This document shows positions 28,048-39,635 of a stretch of DNA of 48,070 bases, one piece after another. The notes under the pieces are model-generated. The model worked only from the letters and a program-made list of their open reading frames with translations, did not search any database and was not told the origin of the DNA. The translations under genes and the position numbers were made by a program. The stretch is taken from NCBI GenBank assembly GCA_020445665.1, contig JAGRGD010000318.1, forward strand, positions 1 through 48,070, given 5' to 3'. Source of the DNA: Rhodocyclaceae bacterium. Lineage in GTDB: Bacteria; Pseudomonadota; Gammaproteobacteria; Burkholderiales; Rhodocyclaceae. Every line of letters begins with the position of its first letter. Within the stretch, counting starts at the first letter, position 1.

Positions 28048-29379
28048 ATGCCCCATCCGATACGGCCACCCTCCCCTGACCGACCCGGCAGCACCGTGAC
28101 CGGGCGGGACGCAGTGCGGCGCCGACTCGAAGGCGTGTGGCGGCTCGAAGCGGCCCGCATCATCGCGCGGGTCGCGCGGGTGGTGCGGGATGTCGGCCTG
28201 GCAGAGGAGTGCGCCCAGGATGCGCTGGTCGCCGCGCTGGAGCAGTGGCCCCGGGATGGTCTGCCCGACAATCCCGCGGCGTGGCTGCTGACCACCGCCA
28301 AGCGACGCGCGGTGGACCAGATCCGCCATCGCCGGATGGCCTCCGACAAGGCCGAGGCGATCGGCTACGAATGGGACTTCCAGCACGCCAGCCGGAGCGA
28401 TGCCCTGGTCGAGCAGGTGGACCTGGCGCTCGACGACGAGATCGGCGACGACCTGCTGCGCCTGATCTTCACCGCCTGCCACCCGGTCCTCTCGGCGGAC
28501 GCACGCTGCGCCCTGACCCTGCGCGTGATGGGTGGCCTGACCACGGACGAGATCGCCCGCGCCTACCTCCGCTCCGAGGCCACGATCGCCCAGCGCATCG
28601 TCCGCGCCAAGCGCAGCCTCGCTGCGGCGCGGGTCCCGTTCGAGGTGCCCCGCGGCGCCGAACTGGGCGAACGGCTGAGCTCGGTGCTCGAGGTCATCTA
28701 CCTGATCTTCAACGAGGGCTATGCCGCTACCTCGGGCGAGGACTGGATGCGCCCCGCCCTGTCGGCCGAGGCCCTGCGCCTGGGCCGGGTGCTGGCCGCC
28801 CTGATGCCGGCCGCAGGAGAGGTCCAGGGGCTCGTCGCGCTGATGGAGATCCAGGCCTCCCGCTTCGCCGCCCGGGTCGACAGCGCCGGCCGGCCGGTGC
28901 TGCTGATGGACCAGGACCGCAGTCGCTGGGACCCGCTCCTGATCCAGCGCGGCCTCGAGGCGCTCGCCCGCGCCGACGAGGCCCCCGGGCCGATCGGGCC
29001 CTACGCGCTGCAGGCCGCCATCGCGGCCTGTCACGCCAAGGCGCGCCGGGCCGACGATACCGACTGGCACGCCATCGCCACGCTCTACGACGTGCTCTCC
29101 CAGGTGGCGCCCTCGCCGGTGGTTACCCTGAACCAGGCGGTGGCGGTCGGCATGGCCTACGGCGCAGCGGCCGGCCTCGAGGTGGTCGAGCCCCTGCGGC
29201 ACGAGCCCACGCTCGCCGACTACCACCTGCTGCCCAGCGTCCGGGGCGACCTGCTGGCCCGCCTGGCGAGGCACGATGAGGCCCGCAGCGAGTTCGAGCG
29301 CGCGGCATCGATGACCCGCAACGCAAGCGAGCGGGCTATGCTGCTGGAACGGGCAGCCGGCTGCCGGCCGCCGCAGTGA
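28048..29379 (+). CDS. ECF-type RNA polymerase sigma factor, ECF42 group (DUF6596)
   Basis: A 443-residue sigma factor, much longer than a normal ECF sigma. The sigma2 region (VWRLEAARIIARVARVVRDV, LAEECAQDALVAALEQWP) is followed by sigma4 (LTLRVMGGLTTDEIARAYL, RIVRAKRSL) and then about 230 residues of a helical, TPR-like C-terminal domain (EVIYLIFNEGYAATSGEDW, GPYALQAAIAACHA, TLNQAVAVGMAYG). In this group the C-terminal domain is required for activity and there is no anti-sigma factor. None is seen here either. The start at 28048 has no clear Shine-Dalgarno; a GTG at 28096 closer to the sigma2 region is possible. Confidence 0.9.
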   Translation: MPHPIRPPSPDRPGSTVTGRDAVRRRLEGVWRLEAARIIARVARVVRDVGLAEECAQDALVAALEQWPRDGLPDNPAAWLLTTAKRRAVDQIRHRRMASDKAEAIGYEWDFQHASRSDALVEQVDLALDDEIGDDLLRLIFTACHPVLSADARCALTLRVMGGLTTDEIARAYLRSEATIAQRIVRAKRSLAAARVPFEVPRGAELGERLSSVLEVIYLIFNEGYAATSGEDWMRPALSAEALRLGRVLAALMPAAGEVQGLVALMEIQASRFAARVDSAGRPVLLMDQDRSRWDPLLIQRGLEALARADEAPGPIGPYALQAAIAACHAKARRADDTDWHAIATLYDVLSQVAPSPVVTLNQAVAVGMAYGAAAGLEVVEPLRHEPTLADYHLLPSVRGDLLARLARHDEARSEFERAASMTRNASERAMLLERAAGCRPPQ

Positions 29380-29462
29380 GCCTGGCGGCCGACGCCGGGA
29401 GCGCCGCGCCGAAGATCGCGTACTTCGTGCAGGCGCTCCACGTAGAAATACGCAGAAAAATC

Positions 29463-29491
29463 CTCAAGTGCCCCTGCGCCTGACCGTTCTC
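29463..29491 (+). promoter_or_regulatory. Possible sigma-28 (FliA) promoter upstream of the 29563 chemoreceptor
   Basis: CTCAAGT at 29463-29469 resembles the flagellar -35 element; the following CCGTTC near 29484 is a partial match to the GCCGATAA -10 element. The position, 70-100 bases before a chemoreceptor gene, is suggestive, but the -10 match is poor. Confidence 0.3.
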
Positions 29492-29562
29492 AATTCAGGC
29501 CGCGGTGCAGCATCTGCCCCCACTCACCCGTTTGCCGTGGCCCCGGTCAGGAGGCTTCTCCC

Positions 29563-31197
29563 ATGGTTCAGCGATTCACCATCAAGGCACGGCTGCTGCT
29601 CAGCGCCGTGATCTCGGTCCTCATCGCCACGGCGGTCGGCATCATCGGCTACGTCGGGCTGCAGGGCATGGAGCGGGCGAACCGGGCCGCCGCCGTTTAC
29701 GCCGAAGCGATCCGCTACCAGGTCGAGGTGGACATGTTCCACGACGGCCTGGCGAGCGTCGTCAACGCGGCCCTGATCGCGGGTCTGCGGCGCGATAGCG
29801 CCCTCTACGAGCAGGCCCGCGCCGACCTGGCGGAGCAGTCGAAGACCATGCAGGAAGACCTGGCGATCGTCGCCGGGCTGCCCCTCGAAGCGAGCGTGAT
29901 GACCCAGGTCGAGGCAGCACGCCAACCCCTCGAGGCCTATATCACCGGCGCCCGCGAGATCGTTGCCGAAGCCTACGACAACACCGATGCCGCCTTCGAA
30001 CACAAGCCGCGCTTCGACGCCCTGTTCGATCGCCTCGAGACGGAACTCGAGGCCCTGGGCGATACCATGCTGGCCCGCACCCAGGAAGCGCAGCTGCTGG
30101 CCGAGAGCGAAGCCGCCACCGACCAGCGGGCCATGGTCCTCGCCCTCGCTGTCGCCCTCCCCGTCATGCTGCTGCTGGCCTGGCTCACGGCCAACAGCAC
30201 TGCCCGGCGGATCGGCCAGCTCACGCGCTTCACCGAAGACCTCGCCCGGGGCGACGCCGACCTGACCCGCCGGCTGCCGGAAGACGGCCACGACGAAATC
30301 GCCGCCACCGCGCGTGAGTTCAACCGCTTCATGACCACCCTGGCGTCCCTGGTGGCGAATACCAAGTCCGCCGCCGAGCGGGTGGCGCTGACAACCCGCG
30401 CCCTCGCCGCCAGCTCGACACAGCTGGCCGCCAGTTCCTCGGAGCAGAACGACACCGCCGAATCGACCGCCGCGACGATCGAGCAGCTGACGGTGAGCAT
30501 CGGCTCGATCGCCGAGAGCGCGGAGCAGGTCCGCGAACTGGCCCAACTGAGCCTCTCCCGCACCCGCTCGGGGCGGCAGGGCATCGATGCGCTGATGACG
30601 GAGGTCCAGGCCGTCACCGCGGCCGTCAGCGACCTGTCGGAGTCGGCGACCCAGTTCATCCGCAGTACCGATGTCATCTCGACCATGACCCGACAGGTGC
30701 GCGAGATCGCGGACCAGACCAACCTGCTGGCCTTGAACGCGGCCATCGAGGCAGCCCGGGCCGGGGAACAGGGCCGCGGGTTCGCCGTCGTCGCGGACGA
30801 GGTCCGCGGACTGGCCGAGCGCTCGGCGGATTCCGTCGGCCAGATCGACAAGGTCACGAAGGATCTCGGCGCCCGCTCCGGGCTTGTCGAGGCCGCCATC
30901 CAGCGCGGGCTCTCGGCCCTCGAATCCAGCCGGGCCTGCGCCCAGCAGGTCCTCGACACGCTGGCCCAGGCCGACACCGCGGTCGGCGAATCGACGGACG
31001 GCATCGACGAGATCAGCCGGTCGGTGTCCGAGCAGCGCACCGCCAGCCAGGACCTCGCCAATTCGATCGAGCGGATGGCCCGCATGACCGAGCAGGGGCT
31101 CAACGCCGTTCGCCAGTCCGAGCGCTCGACGGCCGAACTCAACACGACGGCTGCGCAGCTGTCGGAACTGGTGAGTCAGTTCAGGACCGCCGCCTAG
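29563..31197 (+). CDS. Methyl-accepting chemotaxis protein with periplasmic helical sensor domain
   Basis: A 544-residue chemoreceptor. Membrane helix about 10-32, periplasmic region about 33-187 (predicted helical bundle, rich in acidic residues), second membrane helix about 190-208, HAMP domain about 210-262 ([22 protein letters not shown]), then the signalling domain with tip [26 protein letters not shown] lies about 14 bases before the ATG. The ligand is unknown. The stop codon TAG is the first three bases of a 12-base repeat shared with the end of the next gene. It faces the same way as the hybrid kinase downstream. Confidence 0.93.
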   Translation: MVQRFTIKARLLLSAVISVLIATAVGIIGYVGLQGMERANRAAAVYAEAIRYQVEVDMFHDGLASVVNAALIAGLRRDSALYEQARADLAEQSKTMQEDLAIVAGLPLEASVMTQVEAARQPLEAYITGAREIVAEAYDNTDAAFEHKPRFDALFDRLETELEALGDTMLARTQEAQLLAESEAATDQRAMVLALAVALPVMLLLAWLTANSTARRIGQLTRFTEDLARGDADLTRRLPEDGHDEIAATAREFNRFMTTLASLVANTKSAAERVALTTRALAASSTQLAASSSEQNDTAESTAATIEQLTVSIGSIAESAEQVRELAQLSLSRTRSGRQGIDALMTEVQAVTAAVSDLSESATQFIRSTDVISTMTRQVREIADQTNLLALNAAIEAARAGEQGRGFAVVADEVRGLAERSADSVGQIDKVTKDLGARSGLVEAAIQRGLSALESSRACAQQVLDTLAQADTAVGESTDGIDEISRSVSEQRTASQDLANSIERMARMTEQGLNAVRQSERSTAELNTTAAQLSELVSQFRTAA

Positions 31198-31206
31198 GGT
31201 CTGTGG
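31195..31206 (+). repeat. 12-base direct repeat, copy 1 (TAGGGTCTGTGG)
   Basis: TAGGGTCTGTGG begins with the stop codon of the chemoreceptor. An identical copy at 33855-33866 begins with the stop codon of the hybrid kinase. Confidence 0.7.
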
Positions 31207-31256
31207 ACACCCGACTCCGCCTGCCGCTCGTGCCGACAAGGCCATAAAGGAATCAA

Positions 31257-31324
31257 GGCCAATGCCGAAATAAGGTGTTCGGCCATGGCCTTCGTTCGCC
31301 GCTCCGGGGACGAAGCCCATGGCC
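31257..31324 (+). promoter_or_regulatory. Two overlapping, mutually exclusive hairpins before the hybrid kinase gene
   Basis: GGCCATGGCC at 31281-31290 can pair upstream (31257-31269 with 31278-31290, 11 of 13 positions) or downstream (31281-31295 with 31310-31324, 14 of 15 positions). GGCCATGGCC is itself a palindrome. The layout could be an attenuator-like switch, a terminator for the chemoreceptor, or a protein-binding site. Confidence 0.5.
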
Positions 31325-31355
31325 CGGTCTGCCGATACCCTTTGTGGAGTCGCCC

Positions 31356-33854
<2,499 letters not shown>

Positions 33855-33857
<3 letters not shown>

Positions 33858-33866
33858 GGTCTGTGG
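33855..33866 (+). repeat. 12-base direct repeat, copy 2 (TAGGGTCTGTGG)
   Basis: Identical to the copy at 31195-31206 and again supplies the stop codon (TAG) of the preceding gene. The repeated bases continue past the gene end into the gap before the 33887 gene. Confidence 0.7.
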
Positions 33867-33886
33867 GCATTTGTCTGGCGTGGCGT

Positions 33887-34183
33887 TCAGCGCTGGCCGG
33901 CTGCCATCTCCGCGCGGCGCGTGGCCAGCAACTGGCGGATCGCCCACACTTCAAGGCCGACGCCTACCGCAAACAGGGTCAGCATCACCGGTTTCGCGGC
34001 CAGCGCGGGGAAGCTGTCGGGGAAGCCGAGGCCGACCATCGCCGCGGTCAGGTTCAGGGTCGCGGCGAGACTCGTGAGCACGAACTTGACGGACATGCCC
34101 TTGCGGACCGGCAGCACCGGATCGGGCATCGCTGCGCTGGCGGTGGGCTGCGTGGATCGCTTACGGGACGAGCGCTTTGACAT
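33887..34183 (-). CDS. Small two-helix membrane protein of unknown function (98 aa)
   Basis: A 98-residue protein with a basic N-terminus (MSKRSSRKR) and two predicted membrane helices (FVLTSLAATLNLTAAMVGL near 33-51 and MLTLFAVGVGLEVWAI near 66-81). The start is uncertain; no clear Shine-Dalgarno precedes the ATG at 34183, and an ATG before SVKFVLTSL would give a shorter protein. It lies 67 bases after hybE on the same strand, so it may be the last gene of the hyb transcript. I do not recognise it. Confidence 0.6.
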   Translation of the reverse strand: MSKRSSRKRSTQPTASAAMPDPVLPVRKGMSVKFVLTSLAATLNLTAAMVGLGFPDSFPALAAKPVMLTLFAVGVGLEVWAIRQLLATRRAEMAAGQR

Positions 34184-34250
34184 GGATGTGGGCAGGGCTT
34201 GGGACCCCGCCATTCTATCCGCCCCGGTCCAGGACGGCGCGGCCACGCGA

Positions 34251-34799
34251 TCAGCGCCGACGGCCCATTCCGAAAAGCGCACGCCGGCCGCGGTCCACTG
34301 CCGGACTGGCCGGCTCTGGCGATGCAGCGTCCGGGGCCCCGGGGGGCGGGGCCATGACGGTGGCGAGGGCCTCGGCGACGAAACACCGGGCGGCCGCCTG
34401 ATCCGGGAATCCCTCGGTGCTGGTGCCCAGCGCGCAGTACTGGTAGGCCTCAAGCCCCTCGTCGCCCGCGTCGGCCAGGAACCACAGTTCACCGACCGGC
34501 AGCGCGACGCGGCGGCGCACGCCCGCTGGCGTGTCCACCCAGAGGGTGCCGCCCCCCGGCAGCAGGACGAGCTGGACGCTCCACGGCGTGACCAGCCCGC
34601 CCAGCCAGTCCCCGTCGACCCGCCGTACGCCGATCACCTCCACCGACAGAAGCGGGTTCAGAAATGGCAGGCCGGCCATCCGCTCGGCGAACACCCGTGC
34701 AAACCAGTCTCCGATGAGCCGGCTCGGGTCATCAAGGTGGGGGCCCGCATGGACGACCGGCGGCGGGGTCCAGGCGGGCTTGCGCAGGGTCTCGCTCAC
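34251..34799 (-). CDS. hybE: HybE-family assembly protein of hydrogenase 2
   Basis: A 182-residue HybE/HupJ-family protein. The core FLNPLLSVEVIGVRRVDGDW, then GGLVTPWSVQLVLLPGGG, matches the family. It probably acts on the HybO Tat precursor. The C-terminus is RGRRALFGMGRRR, again an arginine-pair motif as in HupJ. The start is a GTG at 34799 overlapping the hybG stop (GTGA). It differs clearly from HupJ at 16510, so the two are distinct partners for the two hydrogenases. Confidence 0.88.
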   Translation of the reverse strand: MSETLRKPAWTPPPVVHAGPHLDDPSRLIGDWFARVFAERMAGLPFLNPLLSVEVIGVRRVDGDWLGGLVTPWSVQLVLLPGGGTLWVDTPAGVRRRVALPVGELWFLADAGDEGLEAYQYCALGTSTEGFPDQAAARCFVAEALATVMAPPPGAPDAASPEPASPAVDRGRRALFGMGRRR

Positions 34800-35080
34800 A
34801 CGGGGCTCCGGGCGGCGTCCAGATCGGCGAAGTAGCGATCCGGGTCGTAGTCGTCGTCGAGGGTCGCGGCGAGCGCCTCGAGGGCCTCCTCGATCTGCGC
34901 CCGCTCCGGCTCGTCGAGCACCTCCTTGGCAAAGCCGAGGGCCACCAGCACCCAGGTGCCGACCGGCTGCTCGCCGACCAGCAGCATGTTCACCTGCTCG
35001 CGCCGATCGCCCCGGACGACCCACGCCAGGGCGCCCCCCGCCTCGAGCGACTCGACCTGCATCGGCACCGACAGGCACAT
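34796..35080 (-). CDS. hybG: HypC-family chaperone of hydrogenase 2 (HybG/HupF-like)
   Basis: A 94-residue HypC-family protein starting MCLSVPMQVES with Cys2. The segment MLLVGEQPVGTWVLVALGFA is nearly the same as in HupF. The long C-terminus makes it HupF-like rather than a plain HypC. It sits 13 bases after hybD and overlaps hybE. It shares 38 identical bases with hupF. Confidence 0.9.
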   Translation of the reverse strand: MCLSVPMQVESLEAGGALAWVVRGDRREQVNMLLVGEQPVGTWVLVALGFAKEVLDEPERAQIEEALEALAATLDDDYDPDRYFADLDAARSPV

Positions 35081-35093
35081 GGCGACGAATCCC

Positions 35094-35612
35094 TCAGGCG
35101 GCCGCGCGCCGCTCGCGCGGCGGGCAGGCGTAGCCGTATTCGGCCAGTGCCGCATGGATGGCCGCCAGCGCCTCGGGCATCACCGCGCGCACCGCCTCGC
35201 TCTGCTCGAGCCCGAGGGAGACGTCGACCGGCTGGACGCCGACCACCACCACGTGGTTCGGCGCCCGCTCGGTGATCTCGAGGGTCGCCAGCACGTCCGA
35301 CAGGCCGACCTGGTGCGGCGACAGGCGGGCCCGGAAGAAGCTCGGCACCGCGTCGTCCTTCAGCACCACCACGCTCGCCGGCGGCTGACCGACCCGCACG
35401 CAGTCGGCGATCACCAGCAGGTCCAGATCCTCGAGGTCTTCGAGCAGCTCCATCGCGGCGGTGCCGCCATCGAGCACCACGAGGCCCGGTGCGAGCCGGC
35501 AGTCGCGCTCGAGCTGTTCGACGAGTCGCACGCCAACCCCTTCGTCGGTCAGCAGGATATTGCCGACGCCCAGCAGCACCGCGCGACGGCTTGGATTCGT
35601 TTCATTCGACAT
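35094..35612 (-). CDS. hybD: HybD, endopeptidase for the HybC precursor
   Basis: A 172-residue nickel-dependent protease. LLGVGNILLTDEGVGV carries the first metal-ligand Glu, VIADCVRVG and SPHQVGLSDVL the others. It cleaves the C-terminal extension of HybC. The ATG at 35612 was chosen because it has GGAG behind it; the open frame extends further upstream into the hybC side. It is distinct from HupD at 18921. Confidence 0.93.
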   Translation of the reverse strand: MSNETNPSRRAVLLGVGNILLTDEGVGVRLVEQLERDCRLAPGLVVLDGGTAAMELLEDLEDLDLLVIADCVRVGQPPASVVVLKDDAVPSFFRARLSPHQVGLSDVLATLEITERAPNHVVVVGVQPVDVSLGLEQSEAVRAVMPEALAAIHAALAEYGYACPPRERRAAA

Positions 35613-35754
35613 CTGATGCTCCGCTCCCACGACGGCCAGCCACGATGCGGTGGCGCTCGGCGAGGGAAATTCGAGAATCGGAGTGGCCGGCTCGCGCGGG
35701 CTTGCCTGTGCGGGCAAGACCGGCGCAAGCGGCTCCAGGCAGGTGGCCGTCATC

Positions 35755-37467
35755 TCAGGCCGCCCGGACCTTGACCACCTCGTGCTCCTCGGTATCGAGG
35801 ATATGCACGGCGCAGGCCAGGCAGGGGTCGAAGGAGTGCACCGTGCGCAGCACCTCGAGGGGCTTCTCCGGATCGGCCACCGGGTTGTCGATCAGGCACG
35901 CCTCGTAGGGCGCCATCTCGTCCTTCTCGTTCTTCGGCGCCGCGTTCCAGGTGGAGGGCACCACGCACTGGTAGTTCTTGATCTTGCCCTTCTCGATCAC
36001 CACCCAGTGGGACAGCGCGCCGCGGGGCGCCTCGTGGAAGCCGACCCCGGCGATCTCGCCCTGCGGGAAGTCCGGCGCGTTGAAGGTGTCGAAGTCGCCG
36101 CTGGCCATGTTCTCCATCAGGCGGCTCCACTGGCTGGCGAGGGTGTCGGTCTCGACCGCGCACATGATGGCGCGGGAGGCGTGACGGCCGATGGTCGAGT
36201 GCATCGCGTCGAGGCCGACCTCGATCTTGGCCAGCGACGAGACGGTGTCGAGCATCCCGGTGGCGTAGCGGGTGATGCCCTCGTGCTTCGAGGCCAGGCC
36301 GCACAGCACCCGCGCCAGCGGCCCGACCTGGGCCGGCTTGCCGTGGAAGGTGGGCGACTTCAGCCACGAATACTTGCCCTCGTCCTGGAAGTCCGTGTAG
36401 TTCGGCGTGGTCTCGCCCTCGAACGGGTGCAGCGAGGTGGCGTCGCCGCCGCCGTACTGGTACCAGGAGTGCTTGACCGCCTCGGAGACGCCGTCGCGGA
36501 AGTACGGGTCGCCGAAGGCCGTGATCGGCTTGAACTGCGACAGGTCGCCGTTCGGGATGTAGCCGCCGGGGATGTCGAAGATCGTGCCGGCGGCATCCTG
36601 CGGGATGTCGGGCACCGCGAGGTAGTTCACCACGCCGCGGCCCACCTGAGTCCACTCCGGGTAGAAGGCGCCGATCGCCGCCACGTCGACCAGATAGACG
36701 TTCTTGACGAAGTCGTCGAGCTTCTCCATCCAGGTCTTGATGGCCATCAGCCGCTCGACCGTCAGCACCGACTGCGAATCGGTGGACAGCGGGTTGGCGA
36801 CGCCGCCGACGGCCACGTTCTGGATGTGGGGCGTCTTGGAGCCGAGGATCGAGACGATCTTGTTGGCGTAGCGCTGGATCTCCAGGGCCTGCAGGTAATG
36901 GGCGACGGCCAGCAGGTTCACCTCCGGCGGCAGCTTCATCGCCGGGTGGCCCCAGTAGCCGTTCGTGAAGATGCCGAGCTGGCCGGTGCCGACGAAGCCC
37001 TTGAGCTTCTCCTTGACCTTGCGCATCTCGTGCTTGCTGTTGCCCGACCAGCTGGACAGGCTCTCGCCCAGCGCTGCAGCCTTGTCCGGATCGGCGTCGA
37101 GGGCCGAGACCACGTCCACCCAGTCGAGCGCCGACAGGTGATAGAAATGGACGATCTGGTCGTGCACCGCGTGGGCCAGGATGATCATGTTGCGGATCAG
37201 CTGGGCGTTGACCGGGATGTCGAGCCCAAGGGCGTTCTCCACCGCCCGCACCGAGCAGATCGCGTGCACCGTCGTGCACACGCCGCAGATGCGCTGGGTG
37301 ATCGCCCAGGCGTCGCGCGGGTCGCGGCCGAGCAGGATGTTCTCGACGCCGCGCCACATGGTGCCGGAAGACCAGGCCTTGCTGACCTTGCCGTTGTCCA
37401 CCTCCACGTCGATGCGCAGATGGCCCTCGATGCGGGTGACCGGGTCGATGGTGATGCGTTGACTCAT
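35755..37467 (-). CDS. hybC: HybC, large subunit of [NiFe] hydrogenase 2
   Basis: A 570-residue large subunit. Nickel ligands are in RICGVC (Cys61, Cys64) and DPCLAC (Cys549, Cys552); the 15 residues after His555 (starting ILDTEE) are removed by HybD. RIEGHLRIDVEV lies near residue 12. The ATG at 37467 follows GAGGAG. The N-terminus is shorter than that of HupL, as is usual for HybC. It lies 13 bases after hybB. Confidence 0.96.
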   Translation of the reverse strand: MSQRITIDPVTRIEGHLRIDVEVDNGKVSKAWSSGTMWRGVENILLGRDPRDAWAITQRICGVCTTVHAICSVRAVENALGLDIPVNAQLIRNMIILAHAVHDQIVHFYHLSALDWVDVVSALDADPDKAAALGESLSSWSGNSKHEMRKVKEKLKGFVGTGQLGIFTNGYWGHPAMKLPPEVNLLAVAHYLQALEIQRYANKIVSILGSKTPHIQNVAVGGVANPLSTDSQSVLTVERLMAIKTWMEKLDDFVKNVYLVDVAAIGAFYPEWTQVGRGVVNYLAVPDIPQDAAGTIFDIPGGYIPNGDLSQFKPITAFGDPYFRDGVSEAVKHSWYQYGGGDATSLHPFEGETTPNYTDFQDEGKYSWLKSPTFHGKPAQVGPLARVLCGLASKHEGITRYATGMLDTVSSLAKIEVGLDAMHSTIGRHASRAIMCAVETDTLASQWSRLMENMASGDFDTFNAPDFPQGEIAGVGFHEAPRGALSHWVVIEKGKIKNYQCVVPSTWNAAPKNEKDEMAPYEACLIDNPVADPEKPLEVLRTVHSFDPCLACAVHILDTEEHEVVKVRAA

Positions 37468-37480
37468 GGGGGGATTCTCC

Positions 37481-38650
37481 TCAATGGGCGGCCGCGGGGG
37501 CGGCGTGGTCTTCACGCGGCAGCACCGGGAAGCGACGGGTAATGACGATGTAGCCGAGCACCTCGATAGCGAACATGCCGATGGTGACCAGCAGCTCGGG
37601 TACGGACGGGAAGTAGCTCCAGCCTTCGCCGGTGTCGTAGCCGACCAGGAAGGCGTTGATGCGCAGCAGGCTGCCGCCCAGCATCAGCAAGGCGCCGGCG
37701 GAGAAAAGCCGGGCCGGGTTGCGGCGTTGCTCGACGCTACGCAGGAGCGCCAGCGGGGCGATGAAGCAGGCCGTCTCGAGCCAGAACATGACGCTCTGCA
37801 GGTTGGCCTCGAAGGCGTGGCCGAGGGCGCCGCGCACCAGGAGATCGCCGAAGCGCAGCACCAGGAACACGCCGAGCATGCCCAGCATGACCTTGGCCAG
37901 CGGGGTCAGCAGGTGCATCTCGATCTTGCGACGGTAGCCGGCTGCGGCAAGGCAGGACTCGAACAGCACCACCGCGTAGCCGATCGTGATCGCCGAGATC
38001 AGGAAGATCGCCGGCAGCGCCATGGTCTGCCACAGGGGGTGGATCTGGGTGCCGAACACCACCAGCAGGGAGCCGAGCGAGCTCTGGTGCATCATCGGCA
38101 GCACGGTGCCGAGGCCGATCAGGAAGAACATCGCCTTGCCGACCCGGCGCCGGGCGTTCTTCATGCCGAACTTCTCGAACACCGCCGGCGAGAACTCCAG
38201 CCACATCACCAGGATGTAGAGCGAGATGCAGGCCGCCACCTCGAACATCACCGAGTTGGGTGAGGCGTAGCCCGGCCACAGGATGTGCCAGAAGTTCCAG
38301 TAGCGACCGAGGTCGAAGATCACGCCGACCCCGGCCAGGGTGTAGCCGAACAGGCTCGCCAGCAGGGCCGGGCGCACCAGCGGGTGGTACTCGCCCTTGT
38401 TGAAGATGTAGACCAGCATCGCGACCGAGAAGCCGCCGCAGGCGAAGGCCGAGCCGATCACCACGTCGGCCACCACCCAGATGCCCCACGGGTAGCCGTC
38501 GTTGAGGTTCGTCACCGCGCCGAGGCCGGCGCTGAAGCGGATCGCCAGCACCGCCAGGGCCGCGAGGATCAGCACCGCGCAGACGAAGGTGGCCGGGCTC
38601 AGCAGGCGCCCGCCGACCGGCGCCGGGCTGGCATGGACATGCGCACTCAT
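37481..38650 (-). CDS. hybB: HybB, NrfD-family membrane subunit of hydrogenase 2
   Basis: A 389-residue integral membrane protein with about ten predicted helices, of the HybB/PsrC/NrfD family. It links HybA to the quinone pool and has no haem. PWGIWVVADVVIG near residue 54 and GYDTGEGWSYFPSVPELLVT (quoted in part) near the C-terminus are family features. The ATG overlaps the hybA stop codon (ATGA). Confidence 0.95.
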   Translation of the reverse strand: MSAHVHASPAPVGGRLLSPATFVCAVLILAALAVLAIRFSAGLGAVTNLNDGYPWGIWVVADVVIGSAFACGGFSVAMLVYIFNKGEYHPLVRPALLASLFGYTLAGVGVIFDLGRYWNFWHILWPGYASPNSVMFEVAACISLYILVMWLEFSPAVFEKFGMKNARRRVGKAMFFLIGLGTVLPMMHQSSLGSLLVVFGTQIHPLWQTMALPAIFLISAITIGYAVVLFESCLAAAGYRRKIEMHLLTPLAKVMLGMLGVFLVLRFGDLLVRGALGHAFEANLQSVMFWLETACFIAPLALLRSVEQRRNPARLFSAGALLMLGGSLLRINAFLVGYDTGEGWSYFPSVPELLVTIGMFAIEVLGYIVITRRFPVLPREDHAAPAAAH

Positions 38651-39633
38651 TGATCACCTCCGTCGTCCGCGTCGTGGTCACCGATGTGACGCTTGGCGAA
38701 CCAGGTCATGGCGCCCAGCGCCACCAGCGGCAGCACCAGCCCGCCGTACAGGGTGTGCTGCAGGGTCTCGGACTTCGACGAGAACGACTCGTCGGGCAAT
38801 GGCTTGTGGCCGAGCTTCTCGAAGGGCACGGCGGCGAGCTTGATCATCTGGGTGCCGCCGACCTCGGTCTCGCCATAAACGTGCTGCACATAGTTGGCGG
38901 CCGCGCCCTCCCAGGACGGCTGGTCGCCGGTGGAGAGGTTGCCGCGGGGGAAGCGGGTGATCTCGCCGGGCTTCAGCGCCAGGCGACGCCGCGCCTCGGC
39001 CATCAGCTCATCGACCTTGCCGTAGAGGGTCGCGCCGGTCGGGCAGACCTCGGCGCAGGCCGAGTACTTGCCTTCCGGCAGGCGGTGGCGGCACAGCTCG
39101 CACTTGCCGATCTCGCCGGTCGCCGACTGGTAGTCGTACTTGGGAATGCCGAAGGGGCAGGCCGCCACGCAGTAGCGACAGCCGATGCAGGCGTCCGGGT
39201 CGTAGCCGACGATGCCGGTGACCGGGTCCTTGGTCATCGCCGAGACCGGGCAGGCCGAGACGCAGCTGGGATCGACACAGTGCAGGCACGAGGCCTTCAT
39301 GAAGGCGAACCCGTCCGTCTCGGCGTCCTTCTGCGTCGCCTTGCCGTCGCGGAAGACCTTGATCACGTTGTAGGTGCGGGCGGTGGTGTCGACCGGGGTG
39401 TCCCACGGCGACTCGGGCCGGGTGCTGATGTCGAGCGGCAGGTCGTTCACGTCCTTGCAGGCCGTGACGCAGGCCTTGCAGCCGATGCACAGGGTCGAGT
39501 CGAAAAGCAGGCCGAGCGCTTCGGGCGAGCGCTCGGCATTGCCGCGCGCGGCGGCGGGCGGGACGACGGCGCAGGAGGCCGCCGCCGCACTGCCGGCCAC
39601 CGCGCGCCGGAGAAAGTCGCGTCGCGTGCTCAT
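38647..39633 (-). CDS. hybA: HybA, periplasmic four-cluster ferredoxin subunit of hydrogenase 2
   Basis: A 328-residue protein with a Tat signal (STRRDFLRR, Arg4-Arg5). Four cysteine groups bind four [4Fe-4S] clusters: CIGCKACVTAC, CLHCVDPSCVSACP, CIGCRYCVAACP and CELC...CAEVCP. A C-terminal membrane helix (LYGGLVLPLVALGAMTW, about 295-312) anchors it. It passes electrons from HybO to HybB. The ATG at 39633 is two bases after the hybO stop, preceded by AAGGAG; the open frame upstream is the shadow of hybO. Confidence 0.95.
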   Translation of the reverse strand: MSTRRDFLRRAVAGSAAAASCAVVPPAAARGNAERSPEALGLLFDSTLCIGCKACVTACKDVNDLPLDISTRPESPWDTPVDTTARTYNVIKVFRDGKATQKDAETDGFAFMKASCLHCVDPSCVSACPVSAMTKDPVTGIVGYDPDACIGCRYCVAACPFGIPKYDYQSATGEIGKCELCRHRLPEGKYSACAEVCPTGATLYGKVDELMAEARRRLALKPGEITRFPRGNLSTGDQPSWEGAAANYVQHVYGETEVGGTQMIKLAAVPFEKLGHKPLPDESFSSKSETLQHTLYGGLVLPLVALGAMTWFAKRHIGDHDADDGGDQ

Positions 39634-39635
39634 GC

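Noticed and set aside
31331-31339. GCCGATACC resembling a sigma-28 -10 element before the hybrid kinase
   Set aside because: No matching -35 element at the right distance, and it is only 19-25 bases before the start codon.
37466-38263. Plus-strand frame opposite hybB
   Set aside because: Glutamine- and histidine-rich antisense reading of a membrane protein gene.
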